The notes below the pieces were generated by a model, which was not told the DNA's origin, did not search any database, and saw only the letters and a list, made by a program, of their open reading frames with translations. Positions 46,787 to 59,038 of a stretch of 64,000 bases of DNA are shown piece by piece. The DNA is from Noviherbaspirillum suwonense. Lineage in GTDB: Bacteria; Pseudomonadota; Gammaproteobacteria; Burkholderiales; Burkholderiaceae_D. Location: NCBI RefSeq assembly GCF_900182955.1, contig NZ_FXUL01000004.1:186001-250000 (forward strand), given 5' to 3'. Within the stretch, counting starts at the first letter, position 1. Every line of letters starts with the position of its first letter. A program made the position numbers and the translations under genes.

Positions 46787-47699
46787 CGCACGGCCGAAGC
46801 GCGTGCGCGTGCCGGTCCACGGCGTGCTGCTGCTCGACAAGCCGGCCGGCCTGTCGAGCAATGACGCGCTGATCAAGGCCAAGCGCCTGCTCAATGCGGA
46901 AAAGGCCGGCCATACCGGCACGCTGGACCCGTTCGCCACCGGCCTGCTGCCGCTGTGCTTCGGCGAGGCGACCAAGTTTGCGCAGGACCTGTTGGACGCC
47001 GACAAGACCTATGAGACCACGGTCCATCTCGGCGTCACGACCAGCACCGGCGACACCGAGGGCGAGGTCATCGACAACCGGCCGGTCGACGTCAGCCCGG
47101 AGCAGATCGAGGCGGCGCTGGCCGCTTTCCGCGGTCCGATCGACCAGGTGCCGCCGATGCATTCGGCGCTCAAGCGGGACGGCCGGCCGCTGTACGAATA
47201 TGCGCGGGCCGGCATCACGCTGGAACGCGAGGCGCGGCGGGTCACCATTCATGCGCTGACGCTGCTGGGCTGGGAGCCGCCATTCCTGCGGCTGGCGGTC
47301 ACCTGCAGCAAGGGCACGTACATCCGCGTGCTGGGCGAGGATATCGGCGCGGCCCTGGGCTGCGGCGCGCACCTGAACGCGCTGCGCCGCACCGCGGTCG
47401 GCAACCTGTCGATCGCGCAGGCGGTCACGCTGGAGCAGCTGGCCGGGCTGCCCGAGCCGGATCGCGCGGCCAGCCTGGCGCCGGTCGATGCGCTGCTGTC
47501 GAGTTTCCCCCAGCTGATGCTGGACGACGAGCTGTCCCGCCGCTTCCTGCACGGGCAGCGGCTGGCGCTGGCCGGCATGGAGGGATTGCCGCAGGCGGGC
47601 AGGGTGCGAGTGTATCGCCAGAGCGACAGCCGGCTGCTCGGCACCGCGCAGCTGATGGACTACGGCGTGCTCGCGCCGGAACGCCTGGTCAAGTCATAG
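46770..47699 (+). CDS. truB: tRNA pseudouridine-55 synthase TruB
   Basis: 309 residues. The catalytic Asp lies in [14 protein letters not shown], with the family K-P-A-G-L-S-S-N and [13 protein letters not shown] segments. It makes pseudouridine 55 in the T loop of tRNAs. The start at 46770 overlaps rbfA by 17 bases; M3 (46776) is an alternative. Confidence 0.95.
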   Translation: MRMKADARPKRVRVPVHGVLLLDKPAGLSSNDALIKAKRLLNAEKAGHTGTLDPFATGLLPLCFGEATKFAQDLLDADKTYETTVHLGVTTSTGDTEGEVIDNRPVDVSPEQIEAALAAFRGPIDQVPPMHSALKRDGRPLYEYARAGITLEREARRVTIHALTLLGWEPPFLRLAVTCSKGTYIRVLGEDIGAALGCGAHLNALRRTAVGNLSIAQAVTLEQLAGLPEPDRAASLAPVDALLSSFPQLMLDDELSRRFLHGQRLALAGMEGLPQAGRVRVYRQSDSRLLGTAQLMDYGVLAPERLVKS

Positions 47700-47939
47700 C
47701 CTGCCGCAGCGCAGACGGCGGGCGCCGCGGGCTGCGCCCGGCGGCGAGTCATTTGCGCTTTGTTGAATCCGGCTCCCGGGCCGCGGCACATCGCCGGTTC
47801 CGGGCATGCCGGTTTGCCGTTGTTATCGGCCCACTGTTGCCAACCCGTTGAAATAAAGGGATTTTTCGGAGATTCGTGCGTCGCAGCATGATACAATGCG
47901 CGTCTTCCGTTATTCCGCCCCACACGCAGACAAGAGATC

Positions 47940-49775
<1,836 letters not shown>

Positions 49776-49796
49776 GCAACAGCGGACCGCAGATCC

Positions 49797-49843
49797 ACCC
49801 GCGCAAGCAGTCGCCCCTGGCGGCGGCCTGCGCGGGTTTTTTA
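49797..49843 (+). terminator. Terminator of typA
   Basis: ACCCGCGCA (49797-49805) pairs with TGCGCGGGT (49829-49837), followed by a T-run TTTTTTATT. It lies 21 bases after the stop codon. Confidence 0.9.
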
Positions 49844-50160
49844 TTGGGCGCGGCTTCCGCATCGGGAGTGGCCCCGGTCTTGCAGCAACGTCCCGGCGCT
49901 TCACGCCAGTGCATGGCGTTGCCTGAGAACCTGTGGAGGCGCTCGCCCCAGCCGGTCTGCCGGTTTTGGCCCGAAACGCAAAAAATGCGCGCTTTCCTTC
50001 CCAGCCCGACCCGCTGCCGGCGTGCCCGAAGCCGCTGGCTGCCGCCTGCCCGACACTGGGCGTTCCCGAATAGTTGTCACTCCTGCCACGTCCTCCCGGC
50101 GTTCGACCTTCCTCTCCTGAATTAGCCCGAAAAACCCTGCCTGTTTCCGGCATGGACCCC
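49844..50160. other. Gene-free stretch between typA and the chemotaxis operon
   Basis: About 317 bases without a supported gene. Small frames here are Pro/Arg/Ser-rich with no ribosome sites. The only signal I see is the sigma-28 promoter that begins at its right end (50161). Confidence 0.5.
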
Positions 50161-50187
50161 TAAAGAGTGCGTATAAGCTGTCGATAA
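50161..50187 (+). promoter_or_regulatory. Sigma-28 promoter of the cheW operon
   Basis: TAAA (50161-50164), 15 bases, GTCGATAA (50180-50187): seven of eight bases match the classical -10 GCCGATAA. It is 50 bases before the cheW start. Confidence 0.8.
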
Positions 50188-50237
50188 CTTTACAGAAGGC
50201 AATTTTGTGTAAAGCACTTTCTGAAAAGGTCAAATCC

Positions 50238-50768
50238 ATGCACGCCACCGTCTCGCCCAGCACTGTCTCCTCCCACAACAACGCCCACTCCGCTTCCCAC
50301 GTCAGCCACGCCGACATCGGCTCCGGCAACGAATACTTGGCCTTCAAGCTGGGCGAAGAGGAATACGGCATCGACATCCTGAAGGTGCAGGAAATTCGCG
50401 GCTATGAAAACGTCACGCGGATCGCAAACGCGCCGGAGTTCATCAAGGGCGTGATCAACCTGCGCGGCATCATCGTGCCCATCGTCGACATGCGCATCAA
50501 GTTCAATCTGGGTGAGCCGAGCTACGACCAGTTCACCGTCGTGATCATCCTGTCGATCGCAGGGCGGGTAATGGGCATGGTGGTCGACAGCGTTTCCGAC
50601 GTGACCACGCTGCAGCCCGACCAGATCCGCCCGGCGCCGCAGATGGGTTCGGCGCTCAACACCGACTACCTGGTCGGCCTCGGCACGGTTGAAGAGCGGA
50701 TGCTGATCCTGCTCGACATCGAGCGGCTGATGTCGTCCGCCGAAATGGGCTTGCTGCAGCAAGCCTGA
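50238..50768 (+). CDS. cheW: Chemotaxis coupling protein CheW
   Basis: 176 residues. After a Ser/His/Thr-rich start (about 1-28) comes the CheW fold: [35 protein letters not shown] and L-V-G-L-G. CheW couples receptors to the kinase CheA. The ATG at 50238 (after AAAGG) is taken over 50205. First gene after a sigma-28 promoter. No cheA lies beside it in the window. Confidence 0.94.
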   Translation: MHATVSPSTVSSHNNAHSASHVSHADIGSGNEYLAFKLGEEEYGIDILKVQEIRGYENVTRIANAPEFIKGVINLRGIIVPIVDMRIKFNLGEPSYDQFTVVIILSIAGRVMGMVVDSVSDVTTLQPDQIRPAPQMGSALNTDYLVGLGTVEERMLILLDIERLMSSAEMGLLQQA

Positions 50769-50791
50769 ACCAGGAAAGCCCGAGGACAGTA

Positions 50792-52552
50792 ATGACTATC
50801 CGTAACCTGAAAGTACGCACGAGGCTGGCCCTGGGTTTCGGCGCCATGATCGTGGTCGTCTCCGGCGTGGCTTCGGTCGGGCTGTTGAAGATGACGCAGA
50901 TCGAGCACCGGCTGGAAAACATCGTCGGCATCAATAACGTTGCGACAGCGCAGGTCATGGCAATGCGCGGCACGGTGTTGGACCGGATGATCGCGTTGCG
51001 CAATCTGGCCCTGCTTTCCGATCCGGCCGATGTCAAGCAGGAGGCCGACCGCATCACGGCGCAGGCGCGCAAGTACGGCGAAGCAGAGGCGCGACTCGGC
51101 GGCCTGTTCAAGTCCAACGTCGAGACGACGCCGGAAGAAAAGGCAGGATTGGAGCGGATTCGCGAGTTCAGCCAGGCGGCAGCGCCCATCATCGAACGCG
51201 CGGCGAAGGCCGGCTCGAATAATGACGCCGACACGGCGAAGAAAATCCTGATCGGCGATCTTCGCCAGGTCCAGCGCAAATGGGTGGAAAGCCTCAACGA
51301 CCTGGCCGCGGTCGAGGAAAAGCTGGCCGCGCAGGCAACCGCGGAAGCGGCCCAGAGCTATGCCCAGGCACGCAACCTGATGCTGGCCATCAGCGCGCTG
51401 GCGCTGCTGATCGCAGCGGCGGCAGGCATGCTGATCGCTCGTTCGCTGACCCGCCAGCTCGGCGGCGAGCCGGACGAGGCGGCCAGCGTCGCGTCGCGCA
51501 TTGCGGCCGGCGACCTCGCCACGGCGATCCCGCTGCGCGAGGGCGACCGCAGCAGCATGATGTTCGCCATGAAAACCATGCGCGACGACCTTGCTGGCAT
51601 CGTCACCCAGGTCCGCTCGGGCACCGACACGATTGCCACTGCTTCCGGCCAGATCGCATCCGGCAACCTGGACCTGTCCTCGCGCACCGAGGAGCAGGCG
51701 TCGTCGCTGGAAGAGACCGCGTCGTCGATGGAAGAGCTGACTTCGACCGTCAAGCAGAATGCCGACAATGCGCGCCAGGCAAGGCAGCTTGCGGCAACGG
51801 CGTCGAGCGTCGCTTCCGAAGGCGGCAGCGTCGTGGCGCAAGTGGTCGAGACCATGGGCGCAATCGACGCGTCGTCGCGCAAGATCGTCGACATCATTTC
51901 GGTCATCGACGGCATCGCTTTCCAGACCAACATCCTGGCGCTGAATGCCGCGGTGGAAGCGGCGAGGGCCGGCGAGCAGGGCCGCGGCTTCGCGGTGGTG
52001 GCGAGCGAGGTGCGCAGCCTGGCGCAGAAGAGCGCCGCCGCGGCGCGCGAGATCAAGGGCCTGATCGGCGACTCGGTGGACAAGGTCGAGGCCGGCGGGC
52101 GGCTTGTGGCGCAGGCCGGCGCGACGATGCAGGACGTCGTCACCAGCGTGCAGCGGGTCAGCGACATCATGGCCGAGATCAGCGCGGCCAGCACCGAACA
52201 GAGTGCTGGCATCGAGCAGGTGAACCAGGCCATCGCGCAGATGGACCAGGTCACGCAGCAGAACGCGGCGCTGGTGGAAGAGGCTGCCGCTGCGGCCGGC
52301 TCGATGCAGGACCAGGCAGCGAGCCTGTCGCGGGTGGTCGGCATCTTCCGGCTGGCCGACAACGGCGTGCAGCAGCCGGTTGTCCCGGCAAGGTCGGCGG
52401 GACCGGCCGGCGCGATCGAGCCGGCGGGCCTGCGCCCGGCGACGCTTCCGGGTGCAGGTCGCCTGCCGGCGGCAGCAGGGCGCAGCATGGCGCGGCCAGC
52501 AGCGCCGTTGCCATCGTCCGCCGGCGCCGACGGGGATTGGGAAACGTTCTAA
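50792..52552 (+). CDS. Methyl-accepting chemotaxis protein (Tar/Tsr type)
   Basis: 586 residues. Transmembrane helices at about 12-32 and 190-212 enclose a helical-bundle ligand domain. A HAMP domain and a long coiled coil with the signalling tip ([24 protein letters not shown]) follow. The last residues W-E-T-F match the C-terminal tether to which CheR and CheB bind in E. coli. It lies between cheW and the EAL-like/HDOD gene. The ligand is unknown. Confidence 0.94.
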   Translation: MTIRNLKVRTRLALGFGAMIVVVSGVASVGLLKMTQIEHRLENIVGINNVATAQVMAMRGTVLDRMIALRNLALLSDPADVKQEADRITAQARKYGEAEARLGGLFKSNVETTPEEKAGLERIREFSQAAAPIIERAAKAGSNNDADTAKKILIGDLRQVQRKWVESLNDLAAVEEKLAAQATAEAAQSYAQARNLMLAISALALLIAAAAGMLIARSLTRQLGGEPDEAASVASRIAAGDLATAIPLREGDRSSMMFAMKTMRDDLAGIVTQVRSGTDTIATASGQIASGNLDLSSRTEEQASSLEETASSMEELTSTVKQNADNARQARQLAATASSVASEGGSVVAQVVETMGAIDASSRKIVDIISVIDGIAFQTNILALNAAVEAARAGEQGRGFAVVASEVRSLAQKSAAAAREIKGLIGDSVDKVEAGGRLVAQAGATMQDVVTSVQRVSDIMAEISAASTEQSAGIEQVNQAIAQMDQVTQQNAALVEEAAAAAGSMQDQAASLSRVVGIFRLADNGVQQPVVPARSAGPAGAIEPAGLRPATLPGAGRLPAAAGRSMARPAAPLPSSAGADGDWETF

Positions 52553-52601
52553 ACTGCGCGCCGGCCGACTGCCGGCCGCATGTCCACGGAAGACCTAACA
52601 C

Positions 52602-53852
52602 ATGCCAGTAGCAACCATGCAGGACGAAGTCGAAGACATCTTTCTCGGAAGGCAGCCCATCGTCGACCGGGCGCAGCAGCTTCACGGTTTCGAGCTCCTG
52701 TTCCGCAACAGCCGGGCCAATCATGCAGCGGTCTCGGACGACCGGGCAGCGACGTCGACCGTCATCGTCCATACCCTCAGCGAGTTCGGCATCGACAGCG
52801 TGCTGGGCGGTTTTTCCGGTTTCATCAACTGCGACGCCAGCTTCCTGATGAGCGACGCCATCGCGCTGCTGCCGCCGGAAAAGGTGGTGCTGGAACTGCT
52901 CGAATCGACCGTCAGCGACGCCGAGATCCAGCGCCGCTGCCTGCAGCTGAAGTCGCTCGGCTTCCGGCTGGCGCTCGACGACTTCCAGGGCGCGACCGAC
53001 TATAACCGCGGCCTGCTGCCGATGATGGACATCATCAAGGTCGACATCAACGGCCTGTCCGCGGCCCAGCTCGACCTGCTGTCGCGCGACGTCCGCACGC
53101 TCAACGCGATCCGCCTCGCCGAAAAGGTGGAAACCGCCGAGCAGTTCCGGCACTGCTTCGAGCTTGGCTACCACCTGTTCCAGGGCTATCACTTTTCACG
53201 GCCGGAAATGGTCAGCGGCCGCCGGCTGTCGCCTTCCCACATGGCCTTGCTGCGGCTGCTGACGATGCTGCAGCAGGATGCAGACATCCGCCAGATCGAG
53301 GACGTGTTCAAGCACAATCCCGCATTGGCGGTCAACCTGCTGCGCCTGGCCAATTCCGCGGCGATGGGACAGCGCCAGCCCCTGCGCTCGGTGGCGAATG
53401 CGATCGTCGTGCTGGGGCGGCGCCAGCTGCAGCGCTGGCTGCTGCTGCTGATGCTGGCCACCGCCGACCAGGGCCAGGCCGCGCGGCCTGCGCTGCTGCA
53501 CATGGCCGCCACCCGCGGCAAGTTGATGGAGCTGCTGATGCTGCAGGACCATCCGACGCACGCCGACAGCGCCTTCGTGGCCGGCATCGTGTCGGTGATG
53601 GACGCGCTGCTGGGCCAGCCGATGCAGCAGGTGGTCGACGCGCTGGGCCTGGCCGACGACATGCGCGCCGCGCTGCTGCAGCGCAGCGGCCCGATCGGCC
53701 GGACGCTGGGGCTGGTCGAGGCGCTGGAAGGCGACGACGACCGGGCCGTGCTGGCCTATCTCGACGAGGACGAGCGGCGGGCGGCGAAAAAGCTCAACCA
53801 TAGCCAGGGCCTGGCGCTGGCATGGGCAAACCAGGTATTGCAGGCCGCATGA
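52602..53852 (+). CDS. Degenerate EAL plus HDOD signalling protein (first paralogue)
   Basis: 416 residues. An N-terminal EAL-like domain (about 10-205) has F-E-L-L-F-R where an active enzyme has E-A-L and L-D-D-F-Q-G where it has D-D-F-G, so cleavage of c-di-GMP is unlikely; it may bind it. The C-terminal HDOD domain (about 215-370) has F-K-H-N-P-A-L-A and L-L-R-L-A-N-S-A. The YuxH-type layout suggests a regulator. Its stop overlaps cheB by four bases. It occupies the place where relatives usually carry cheR and cheD. Confidence 0.85.
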   Translation: MPVATMQDEVEDIFLGRQPIVDRAQQLHGFELLFRNSRANHAAVSDDRAATSTVIVHTLSEFGIDSVLGGFSGFINCDASFLMSDAIALLPPEKVVLELLESTVSDAEIQRRCLQLKSLGFRLALDDFQGATDYNRGLLPMMDIIKVDINGLSAAQLDLLSRDVRTLNAIRLAEKVETAEQFRHCFELGYHLFQGYHFSRPEMVSGRRLSPSHMALLRLLTMLQQDADIRQIEDVFKHNPALAVNLLRLANSAAMGQRQPLRSVANAIVVLGRRQLQRWLLLLMLATADQGQAARPALLHMAATRGKLMELLMLQDHPTHADSAFVAGIVSVMDALLGQPMQQVVDALGLADDMRAALLQRSGPIGRTLGLVEALEGDDDRAVLAYLDEDERRAAKKLNHSQGLALAWANQVLQAA

Positions 53853-54952
53853 TGCGCGAAGCCACCGCAGGTAGCGCCACCGCCGCGAAGATCCGCGTGC
53901 TGGTGGTGGACGACTCGGCGCTGATCCGCAGCGTGCTGCGCGAGATCATCGGCAGCCAGCCCGACATGGAAGTGGTCGGCGTCGCGCCGGACCCGATCGT
54001 GGCCCGCGAGATGATACGGCGGCTCGATCCGGACGTGCTGACGCTGGACGTCGAGATGCCGCGCATGGACGGCCTGGATTTCCTTGAAAAACTGATGCGG
54101 CTGAGGCCGATGCCGGTCGTCATGGTGTCGACCCTGACCGAGCGCGGCTCGGAAATCACGATGCGTGCGCTGGAGCTGGGCGCGGTCGACTTCGTGACCA
54201 AGCCGAAGATATCCATCCAGCACGGCATGCAGGACTATGCCGACACGATCGCCGACAAGATCAGGACGGCTGCGCGGGCGCGGATCCGGCGCGCCGCGCC
54301 CGCGGCGGCGACTGCTGCGCCGGCGCTGCTGCAGTCGCTGGGCAACCCGCTCGCCAGCAGCGAAAAGCTGATCATCATCGGCGCCTCCACCGGCGGCACC
54401 GAGGCGATCCGGGAATTCCTGGTGCAGATGCCGCCGGACTGTCCCGGCATCATGATCGTGCAGCACATGCCCGAGGGATTCACGCGCTCGTTCGCGCAGC
54501 GGCTCGACGGCCTCTGCCGCATCTCGGTGGCCGAGGCGGCCCACGGCGAGCGGGTGCTGCCGGGCCATGCCTACCTCGCGCCCGGGCATTCGCACCTGCT
54601 GCTGGCGCGCAGCGGCGCCAATTACGTGACCGCGCTGGACCAGGGGCCGCCGGTCAACCGCCACCGGCCCTCGGTCGACGTGCTGTTCCGTTCGGCCGCG
54701 CTGCACGCGGGCAAGAACGCGGTGGGCGTCATCCTGACCGGCATGGGCCGGGACGGCGCGGCCGGCATGCTGGCGATGCGGGAGGCGGGCGCGTGGAATG
54801 TCGCGCAGGACGAAGCAAGCTGCGTGGTGTTCGGCATGCCGCGCGAAGCCATCGCGGCAGGCGCCACGCACGAGACCGCGCCGCTGAAGGAATTGCCGGG
54901 CATGGTGCTCGGCCACCTGGCGCGGCACGGCGGCCGGTCGCTGCGGGTGTAG
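53849..54952 (+). CDS. cheB: Chemotaxis response regulator methylesterase CheB
   Basis: 367 residues. N-terminal receiver with V-V-D-D-S and phosphoacceptor Asp in L-T-L-D-V-E-M-P, a linker, and the methylesterase domain with catalytic Ser (G-A-S-T-G-G-T), His (I-V-Q-H-M-P) and Asp (M-G-R-D-G). It removes methyl groups from chemoreceptors, opposing CheR, which is not in the window. The ATG at 53849 overlaps the EAL-like/HDOD stop (ATGA), so translation is coupled. Confidence 0.95.
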   Translation: MMREATAGSATAAKIRVLVVDDSALIRSVLREIIGSQPDMEVVGVAPDPIVAREMIRRLDPDVLTLDVEMPRMDGLDFLEKLMRLRPMPVVMVSTLTERGSEITMRALELGAVDFVTKPKISIQHGMQDYADTIADKIRTAARARIRRAAPAAATAAPALLQSLGNPLASSEKLIIIGASTGGTEAIREFLVQMPPDCPGIMIVQHMPEGFTRSFAQRLDGLCRISVAEAAHGERVLPGHAYLAPGHSHLLLARSGANYVTALDQGPPVNRHRPSVDVLFRSAALHAGKNAVGVILTGMGRDGAAGMLAMREAGAWNVAQDEASCVVFGMPREAIAAGATHETAPLKELPGMVLGHLARHGGRSLRV

Positions 54953-54991
54953 AAGGATTGATGTAACGCGCCGGCGGATGTCTTGCCGGTC

Positions 54992-55018
54992 TAAAGTTTC
55001 ACCGTGACGTGCCGATAT
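54992..55018 (+). promoter_or_regulatory. Sigma-28 promoter of cheYZ
   Basis: TAAA (54992-54995), 15 bases, GCCGATAT (55011-55018): seven of eight at the -10. It continues TAAAGTTT like the flgM and flgK candidates. It would give cheY its own late promoter within the che cluster. Confidence 0.8.
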
Positions 55019-55052
55019 GCAGATGTCGGTTTAAAGAGTTAATGGAGCAATG

Positions 55053-55451
55053 ATGGCTGATCCCAAAATGAAGTTTCTGGTGGTGGACGATTTCTCGACG
55101 ATGCGCCGCATCGTGCGCAACCTGCTGAAGGAACTGGGCTATAGCAATGTCGACGAGGCCGAAGACGGCGCGATGGCGCTGACCAAGCTGAAGAACGAGC
55201 AGTTCGACTTCGTCATCTCGGACTGGAACATGCCGGTGATGAACGGCCTCGACATGCTCAAGAGCATCCGCGCCGACGCCGCGCTGGCCAAGCTGCCGGT
55301 GCTGATGGTGACGGCGGAGGCGAAGAAGGAAAACATCATCGCCGCCGCCCAGGCCGGCGCCAACGGCTACGTGGTCAAGCCGTTCACGGCCGCGACCCTG
55401 GATGAGAAGCTGGCGAAGATTTTCGAGAAACTCGAAAAAGTCGGAGCCTGA
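55053..55451 (+). CDS. cheY: Chemotaxis response regulator CheY
   Basis: 132 residues, single receiver domain. The Asp pair (V-V-D-D-F), phosphoacceptor Asp ([11 protein letters not shown]), Thr (V-T-A-E-A) and Lys (V-V-K-P-F) are all in place. Phosphorylated CheY binds FliM to reverse the motor. Two ATG codons (55050, 55053) are present; the second has the better spacing from GGAG. cheZ follows after one base. Confidence 0.96.
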   Translation: MADPKMKFLVVDDFSTMRRIVRNLLKELGYSNVDEAEDGAMALTKLKNEQFDFVISDWNMPVMNGLDMLKSIRADAALAKLPVLMVTAEAKKENIIAAAQAGANGYVVKPFTAATLDEKLAKIFEKLEKVGA

Positions 55452-55452
55452 G

Positions 55453-56106
55453 ATGGACGCCGCGCGCCCGGTCGTGACGGCTGATGCGGCAGCGGACGAC
55501 CCGTCGCCGACGCAGGAAGCCCTGCTGGCGCGGGTCGGACAGATGACGCGCAGCCTGCACGACAGCCTGCGCGGCCTGGACTTCGACAAGCTCGCCGCCC
55601 GCGCCGCGCATGACATCCCCGATGCGCGCGACCGGCTCGACTACGTTGCCCGGATGACCGAGCAGGCGGCGCAGAAGGTGCTCAACGCGACCGAGGCGGC
55701 CAGCCCGCTGCAGGAGCGGATCGGCGGCGGCGCCAGGTCGCTGGCGCAGCAGTGGCGCCAGGAGCTCGAGGGCCATGGCGCAGCGACGCCGCTGGCCGGG
55801 GCGACGCTGGCCTACCTGGAGCAGACGGCCGGCGACAGCGACCTGACGCGGCAGCAGCTGATGGACATCATGATGGCCCAGGACTTCCAGGACCTGACGG
55901 GCCAGGTGATCCGCAAGGTCACCGAGCTTGCGCACGGACTGGAGCAGCAGCTGGTGCAGCTGCTGGTCGACTATGCGCCGGGCGACCTGAAGCGCGAGGC
56001 GCAGGGCGGCCTGCTCAACGGCCCGCAGATCAATCCGGGCGCCAGCCCGGACGTCGTGGCCGACCAGACCCAGGTCGACGACCTGCTCGAAAGCCTCGGC
56101 TTCTGA
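55453..56106 (+). CDS. cheZ: CheY-P phosphatase CheZ
   Basis: 217 residues of long helices. The active-site stretch A-Q-D-F-Q-D-L-T-G-Q-V-I keeps the catalytic Gln (Gln147 in E. coli). The C-terminal peptide D-Q-T-Q-V-D-D-L-L-E-S-L-G-F is the CheY-binding tail. It ends the CheY signal by dephosphorylation. The start at 55453 (G-A-G-A-T-G region) is one base after cheY. Confidence 0.95.
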   Translation: MDAARPVVTADAAADDPSPTQEALLARVGQMTRSLHDSLRGLDFDKLAARAAHDIPDARDRLDYVARMTEQAAQKVLNATEAASPLQERIGGGARSLAQQWRQELEGHGAATPLAGATLAYLEQTAGDSDLTRQQLMDIMMAQDFQDLTGQVIRKVTELAHGLEQQLVQLLVDYAPGDLKREAQGGLLNGPQINPGASPDVVADQTQVDDLLESLGF

Positions 56107-56155
56107 CCGGGCCGCGTTTTCCAATCCCACGATCCCACTCCCGCCAGCCAAACAC

Positions 56156-57349
56156 ATGTCCCACTCCGGTTTCCTGGTTCGCACCGCCTTGCTCGACCCG
56201 TCCCGCAAGGTGGTCGCGCATGAAGTCGACTGGCAGCGGGCCGGCGCCGCGCCGGCCGATGCGCTGCTGCCGCTGCTGAACGCGGCGCTGCATGACGAAG
56301 AGAAGGGCTGGCTGATGGCCGACGGCCACCTGGTCGTGCCGCTGGCGCCGTCCGCGCTGGCTGCGCTGGCGGACACGCCGCTGCCGCCGAGGGGCATGAC
56401 GATCGCCGTCGGCGCCGACACGCTCGATGGCGCGGACGGCGCGGCGCTGGCCGACGACCTGCGCCGCCGCGGCTACGGCCTCGCGCTGCGCGACGCCGAC
56501 GGGCAGACGATCAACCCGGCGCTGTTCGCGCACGCGACCCAGCTGCAGCTCGATGGCGCGACGCCGGAATTGCCGGTGCGGCTCAAGCGGGTGATCCAGC
56601 AGCGCCGCGCTGGCGCCCGGATCGCGCTCTGCAATATCGGCGAGTGGGCGCATTACGAAACCTGCGCGAAGGCAGGGCTGGACGTCTACACGCAGAAGCT
56701 GCTGCGGGCGGCTGCCCCGGCGCAGGCCGCGCGCGGGCTCAATCCGGCGCAGGCGGTGATCCTGCAGCTGATGGACCTGGTCACGCGCAATGCCGACATC
56801 CGCGACATCGAGGCGGTGCTCAAGCGCGATCCGGCCATTTCCTACAAGCTGTTCCGCTATATCAATTCGGTGGGTTTCGGCCTCGGCTCGGAAATCCACT
56901 CGATTCGCCATGCAGTGACCATGCTGGGCTACAGCACGCTGTACCGCTGGCTGGCGCTGCTGCTGGCCACGGCCAGCGCCAGCGATTATGCCGCGCCGCT
57001 GATGAAGACCGCGATCATCCGCGGCCGCTTCGCCGAACTGCTGGGCGTGACGCTGCTGCCGAAAAACGAGGCGGAAAACCTGTTCGTCGCCGGCATGTTC
57101 TCGGTGCTCGACCGGCTGCTCGGCCAGCCTATGGAAGAGGTGCTGACCCAGATCCCGCTGTCGGAGGCGCTGTGCGAGGCGCTGCTGTCGCGCACCGGCA
57201 TCTACGGACCGTTCCTGGCGCTGGCGGAGAGCTGCGAGCAGGCCGACGGCGCCAGCGCCGCGCTGGCCGATGCGCTGTTCCTGAGCGCCGACCAGGTCAA
57301 CCGCGCGCATCTTGCCGCGCTGGCCTGGGCGCAGAACCTGAAGCTGTAG
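56156..57349 (+). CDS. Degenerate EAL plus HDOD signalling protein (second paralogue)
   Basis: 397 residues, paralogous to the 52602-53852 product. The N-terminal half is so diverged that EAL motifs are no longer readable. The HDOD half (about 205-350) has V-L-K-R-D-P-A-I-S-Y-K-L, R-Y-I-N-S-V-G-F and F-V-A-G-M-F-S-V-L-D-R-L-L-G-Q-P-M, the last block shared with the paralogue. No catalytic HD pair is present, as is normal for HDOD. It lies between cheZ and flhB, so a role in flagellar signalling is likely, but that is inference. Confidence 0.82.
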   Translation: MSHSGFLVRTALLDPSRKVVAHEVDWQRAGAAPADALLPLLNAALHDEEKGWLMADGHLVVPLAPSALAALADTPLPPRGMTIAVGADTLDGADGAALADDLRRRGYGLALRDADGQTINPALFAHATQLQLDGATPELPVRLKRVIQQRRAGARIALCNIGEWAHYETCAKAGLDVYTQKLLRAAAPAQAARGLNPAQAVILQLMDLVTRNADIRDIEAVLKRDPAISYKLFRYINSVGFGLGSEIHSIRHAVTMLGYSTLYRWLALLLATASASDYAAPLMKTAIIRGRFAELLGVTLLPKNEAENLFVAGMFSVLDRLLGQPMEEVLTQIPLSEALCEALLSRTGIYGPFLALAESCEQADGASAALADALFLSADQVNRAHLAALAWAQNLKL

Positions 57350-57534
57350 CCGCCGTTCCCGGTCCGGGAAGCCGAATCCTCGCCGCCTGGCCGCACGTCC
57401 CGGTCCCAACACCCGAACAGCGCCTGTTTCGCCGCGCTTTTCCGCGCACGGCCACGCCACGCCGGCATCGATAATCGCTGCTGGCTTCCCACGTCCGCGC
57501 CGCAGCGCCGGCGTGCAGGGAGCGGGAGCGCCGC

Positions 57535-58686
57535 ATGGCCGAAGACAGCGAACTGGAAAAAACCGAACCAGCCTCACAGAAACGCCTGGACGATGCGCGC
57601 GAACAGGGCAACGTGCCGCGTTCGCGCGAACTCGCGACCTGCAGCGTGCTGCTGGCCGCCGGCTGCGCGTTGTGGATGCTGGGCGAGAAACTGATCGCGC
57701 AGCTCGGCAGCCTGCTCAGCAACAGCCTGGTGTTCGAGCGCGAGCAGGCCTACGACATGAACCTGCTGGTCACGCGCGCGGCGTCGCTGCTGGTCGACGT
57801 GCTGCTGGCATTCGCGCCGGTGGCCGGCGTGCTGATGCTGGTGGCGATCGGCGCGCCGCTGCTGATCGGCGGCTGGAACTTCAGCACCAAGGCCTTCATG
57901 CCCAGCTTCGACAAGCTCAATCCGCTGACCGGCCTGACCCGCATGGTGTCGACGCATTCGCTGGTGGAGCTGGGCAAGGCGCTGGGCAAGACCGTGCTGG
58001 TCGGCTACGTTGCGTGGATCGTGGTGCGCGGCAAGCAGGAAGCGGTGATGGCGCTGGCGCTGGAGCCGCTGAACGTCGGCAGCGCGCATCTCGGGCACCT
58101 GCTGCTGCAATGCTTCATGCTGATCGTGTTCTCGCTGGTCGCCATTGCCGCGGTCGACGTGCCTTACCAGCTATGGCAGCACGCCAGCAAGCTGAAGATG
58201 ACACGCGAGGAGCAGCGGCAGGAAGCCAAGGAATCCGAGGGCAACCCGGAGATCAAGGCCAAGATCCGGGCGACCCAGCGCGAGATGGCGCGCCGCCGGA
58301 TGATGGCGGAGATCCCGACCGCCGACGTGGTCGTCACCAACCCGACCCACTATGCGGTGGCGCTGAAGTACACCGAGGGCAAGATGGGCGCGCCGCGCGT
58401 GATCGCCAAGGGCGCCGACGAAGTGGCCGCGAAGATTCGCGAACTGGCGGCCGAGCACAATGTGCCGCTGCTGGAAGCGCCGCCGCTGGCCCGCGCGCTG
58501 TTCCGCCATGCCGAGCTGGGCGACGAGATACCGGAGGCGCTGTACACCGCGGTGGCGGAAGTGCTCGCCTATGTGTTCCAGCTGAAGGCGCATGCCAGCC
58601 AGGGCGGGCTGCGGCCGACCGCGCCGACGGCGCTGGAAGTGCCGCCGGGGATGGACCCGCACAATGAGCAGGGCGAGCAGGGATAG
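57535..58686 (+). CDS. flhB: Flagellar export switch protein FlhB
   Basis: 383 residues. Four transmembrane helices (about 30-215) and a cytoplasmic domain with the self-cleaving N-P-T-H motif (in V-V-T-N-P-T-H-Y-A-V-A-L-K-Y) near residue 265. FlhB switches export from rod/hook to filament substrates. The N-terminal A-E-D-S-E-L-E-K-T-E-P-A-S start is typical, and the C-terminus ends in a Glu/Gln-rich tail. It is followed by a 348-base gap before flhA. Confidence 0.95.
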   Translation: MAEDSELEKTEPASQKRLDDAREQGNVPRSRELATCSVLLAAGCALWMLGEKLIAQLGSLLSNSLVFEREQAYDMNLLVTRAASLLVDVLLAFAPVAGVLMLVAIGAPLLIGGWNFSTKAFMPSFDKLNPLTGLTRMVSTHSLVELGKALGKTVLVGYVAWIVVRGKQEAVMALALEPLNVGSAHLGHLLLQCFMLIVFSLVAIAAVDVPYQLWQHASKLKMTREEQRQEAKESEGNPEIKAKIRATQREMARRRMMAEIPTADVVVTNPTHYAVALKYTEGKMGAPRVIAKGADEVAAKIRELAAEHNVPLLEAPPLARALFRHAELGDEIPEALYTAVAEVLAYVFQLKAHASQGGLRPTAPTALEVPPGMDPHNEQGEQG

Positions 58687-59034
58687 CAGGATAGGGCGCC
58701 TGGCGCCTGCCGGTTGCGCGCTGCCTGCCGGGCACCGCAGTTTCGAACATGCCGCGCCCGGACGTGCGCTGGACGAGACCAGTTGGCCACCGGCCATGCG
58801 CTATCGATGCATTGTTGATAACGCCGGGCGTCCCGACGGCGACGGCCAGGCGTTTCCCGGGCCCGCTGTCTTGGAAAAAGCCCGCATTTCCCCTGCTGTT
58901 CCTCTCATGCAACTTCTCCTGCCTGCCCAATAATGCTCTCCTAGCACCAGCCGATGCGCCGTCCGGGCGCCGGCCCGTACCCCAGGAGCGGATTTGACAA
59001 CTATCTCAACATCGACATCGACAGGCGCCGTGCA
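58687..59034 (+). promoter_or_regulatory. flhB-flhA gap with duplicated promoter element (copy A)
   Basis: A 348-base gap without a supported gene. Its right part (58873-58992) is an imperfect copy of the element upstream of flhF (62686-62804). Shared blocks include GGAAAAAG, ATGCAACTT, CAATAAT, CGATGCGCC and AGGAGCGG. It also holds a possible 14-codon leader ORF that overlaps the flhA start codon (58994-59038). Confidence 0.65.
58931..58957 (+). promoter_or_regulatory. Candidate sigma-28 promoter of flhA
   Basis: TAAT (58931-58934), 15 bases, GCCGATGC (58950-58957). Spacing is exact and the -10 matches the first six bases of GCCGATAA. The same layout is conserved in the second copy at 62744-62770. 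Confidence 0.5.
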
Positions 59035-59038
59035 ATGA
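58994..59038 (+). CDS. Possible 14-residue leader ORF coupled to flhA
   Basis: TTG at 58994 lies five bases after AGGAG (58984-58988). The frame runs 14 codons (Thr/Ser-rich) and its TGA overlaps the flhA start (ATGA). The second element copy has the same AGGAG, five-base spacing and TTG, and its frame likewise ends over the flhF start (62940-62943). This shared geometry is the only evidence. The leader may improve translation of the next gene. Confidence 0.3.
   Translation: MTTISTSTSTGAVQ

Noticed and set aside
49844..50125. 93-codon frame between typA and cheW
   Set aside because: No ribosome site, composition typical of random high-GC DNA, and the typA terminator region lies at its start.
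58790..58800. TGGCC...ATGC before flhA as a sigma-54 promoter
   Set aside because: The GG and GC are 11 bases apart rather than 10, and the -24 element is poor.
58592..58933. 113-codon frame across the end of flhB and the flhB-flhA gap
   Set aside because: The first third is an out-of-frame shadow of flhB and the rest falls in the duplicated control element; no family resemblance.
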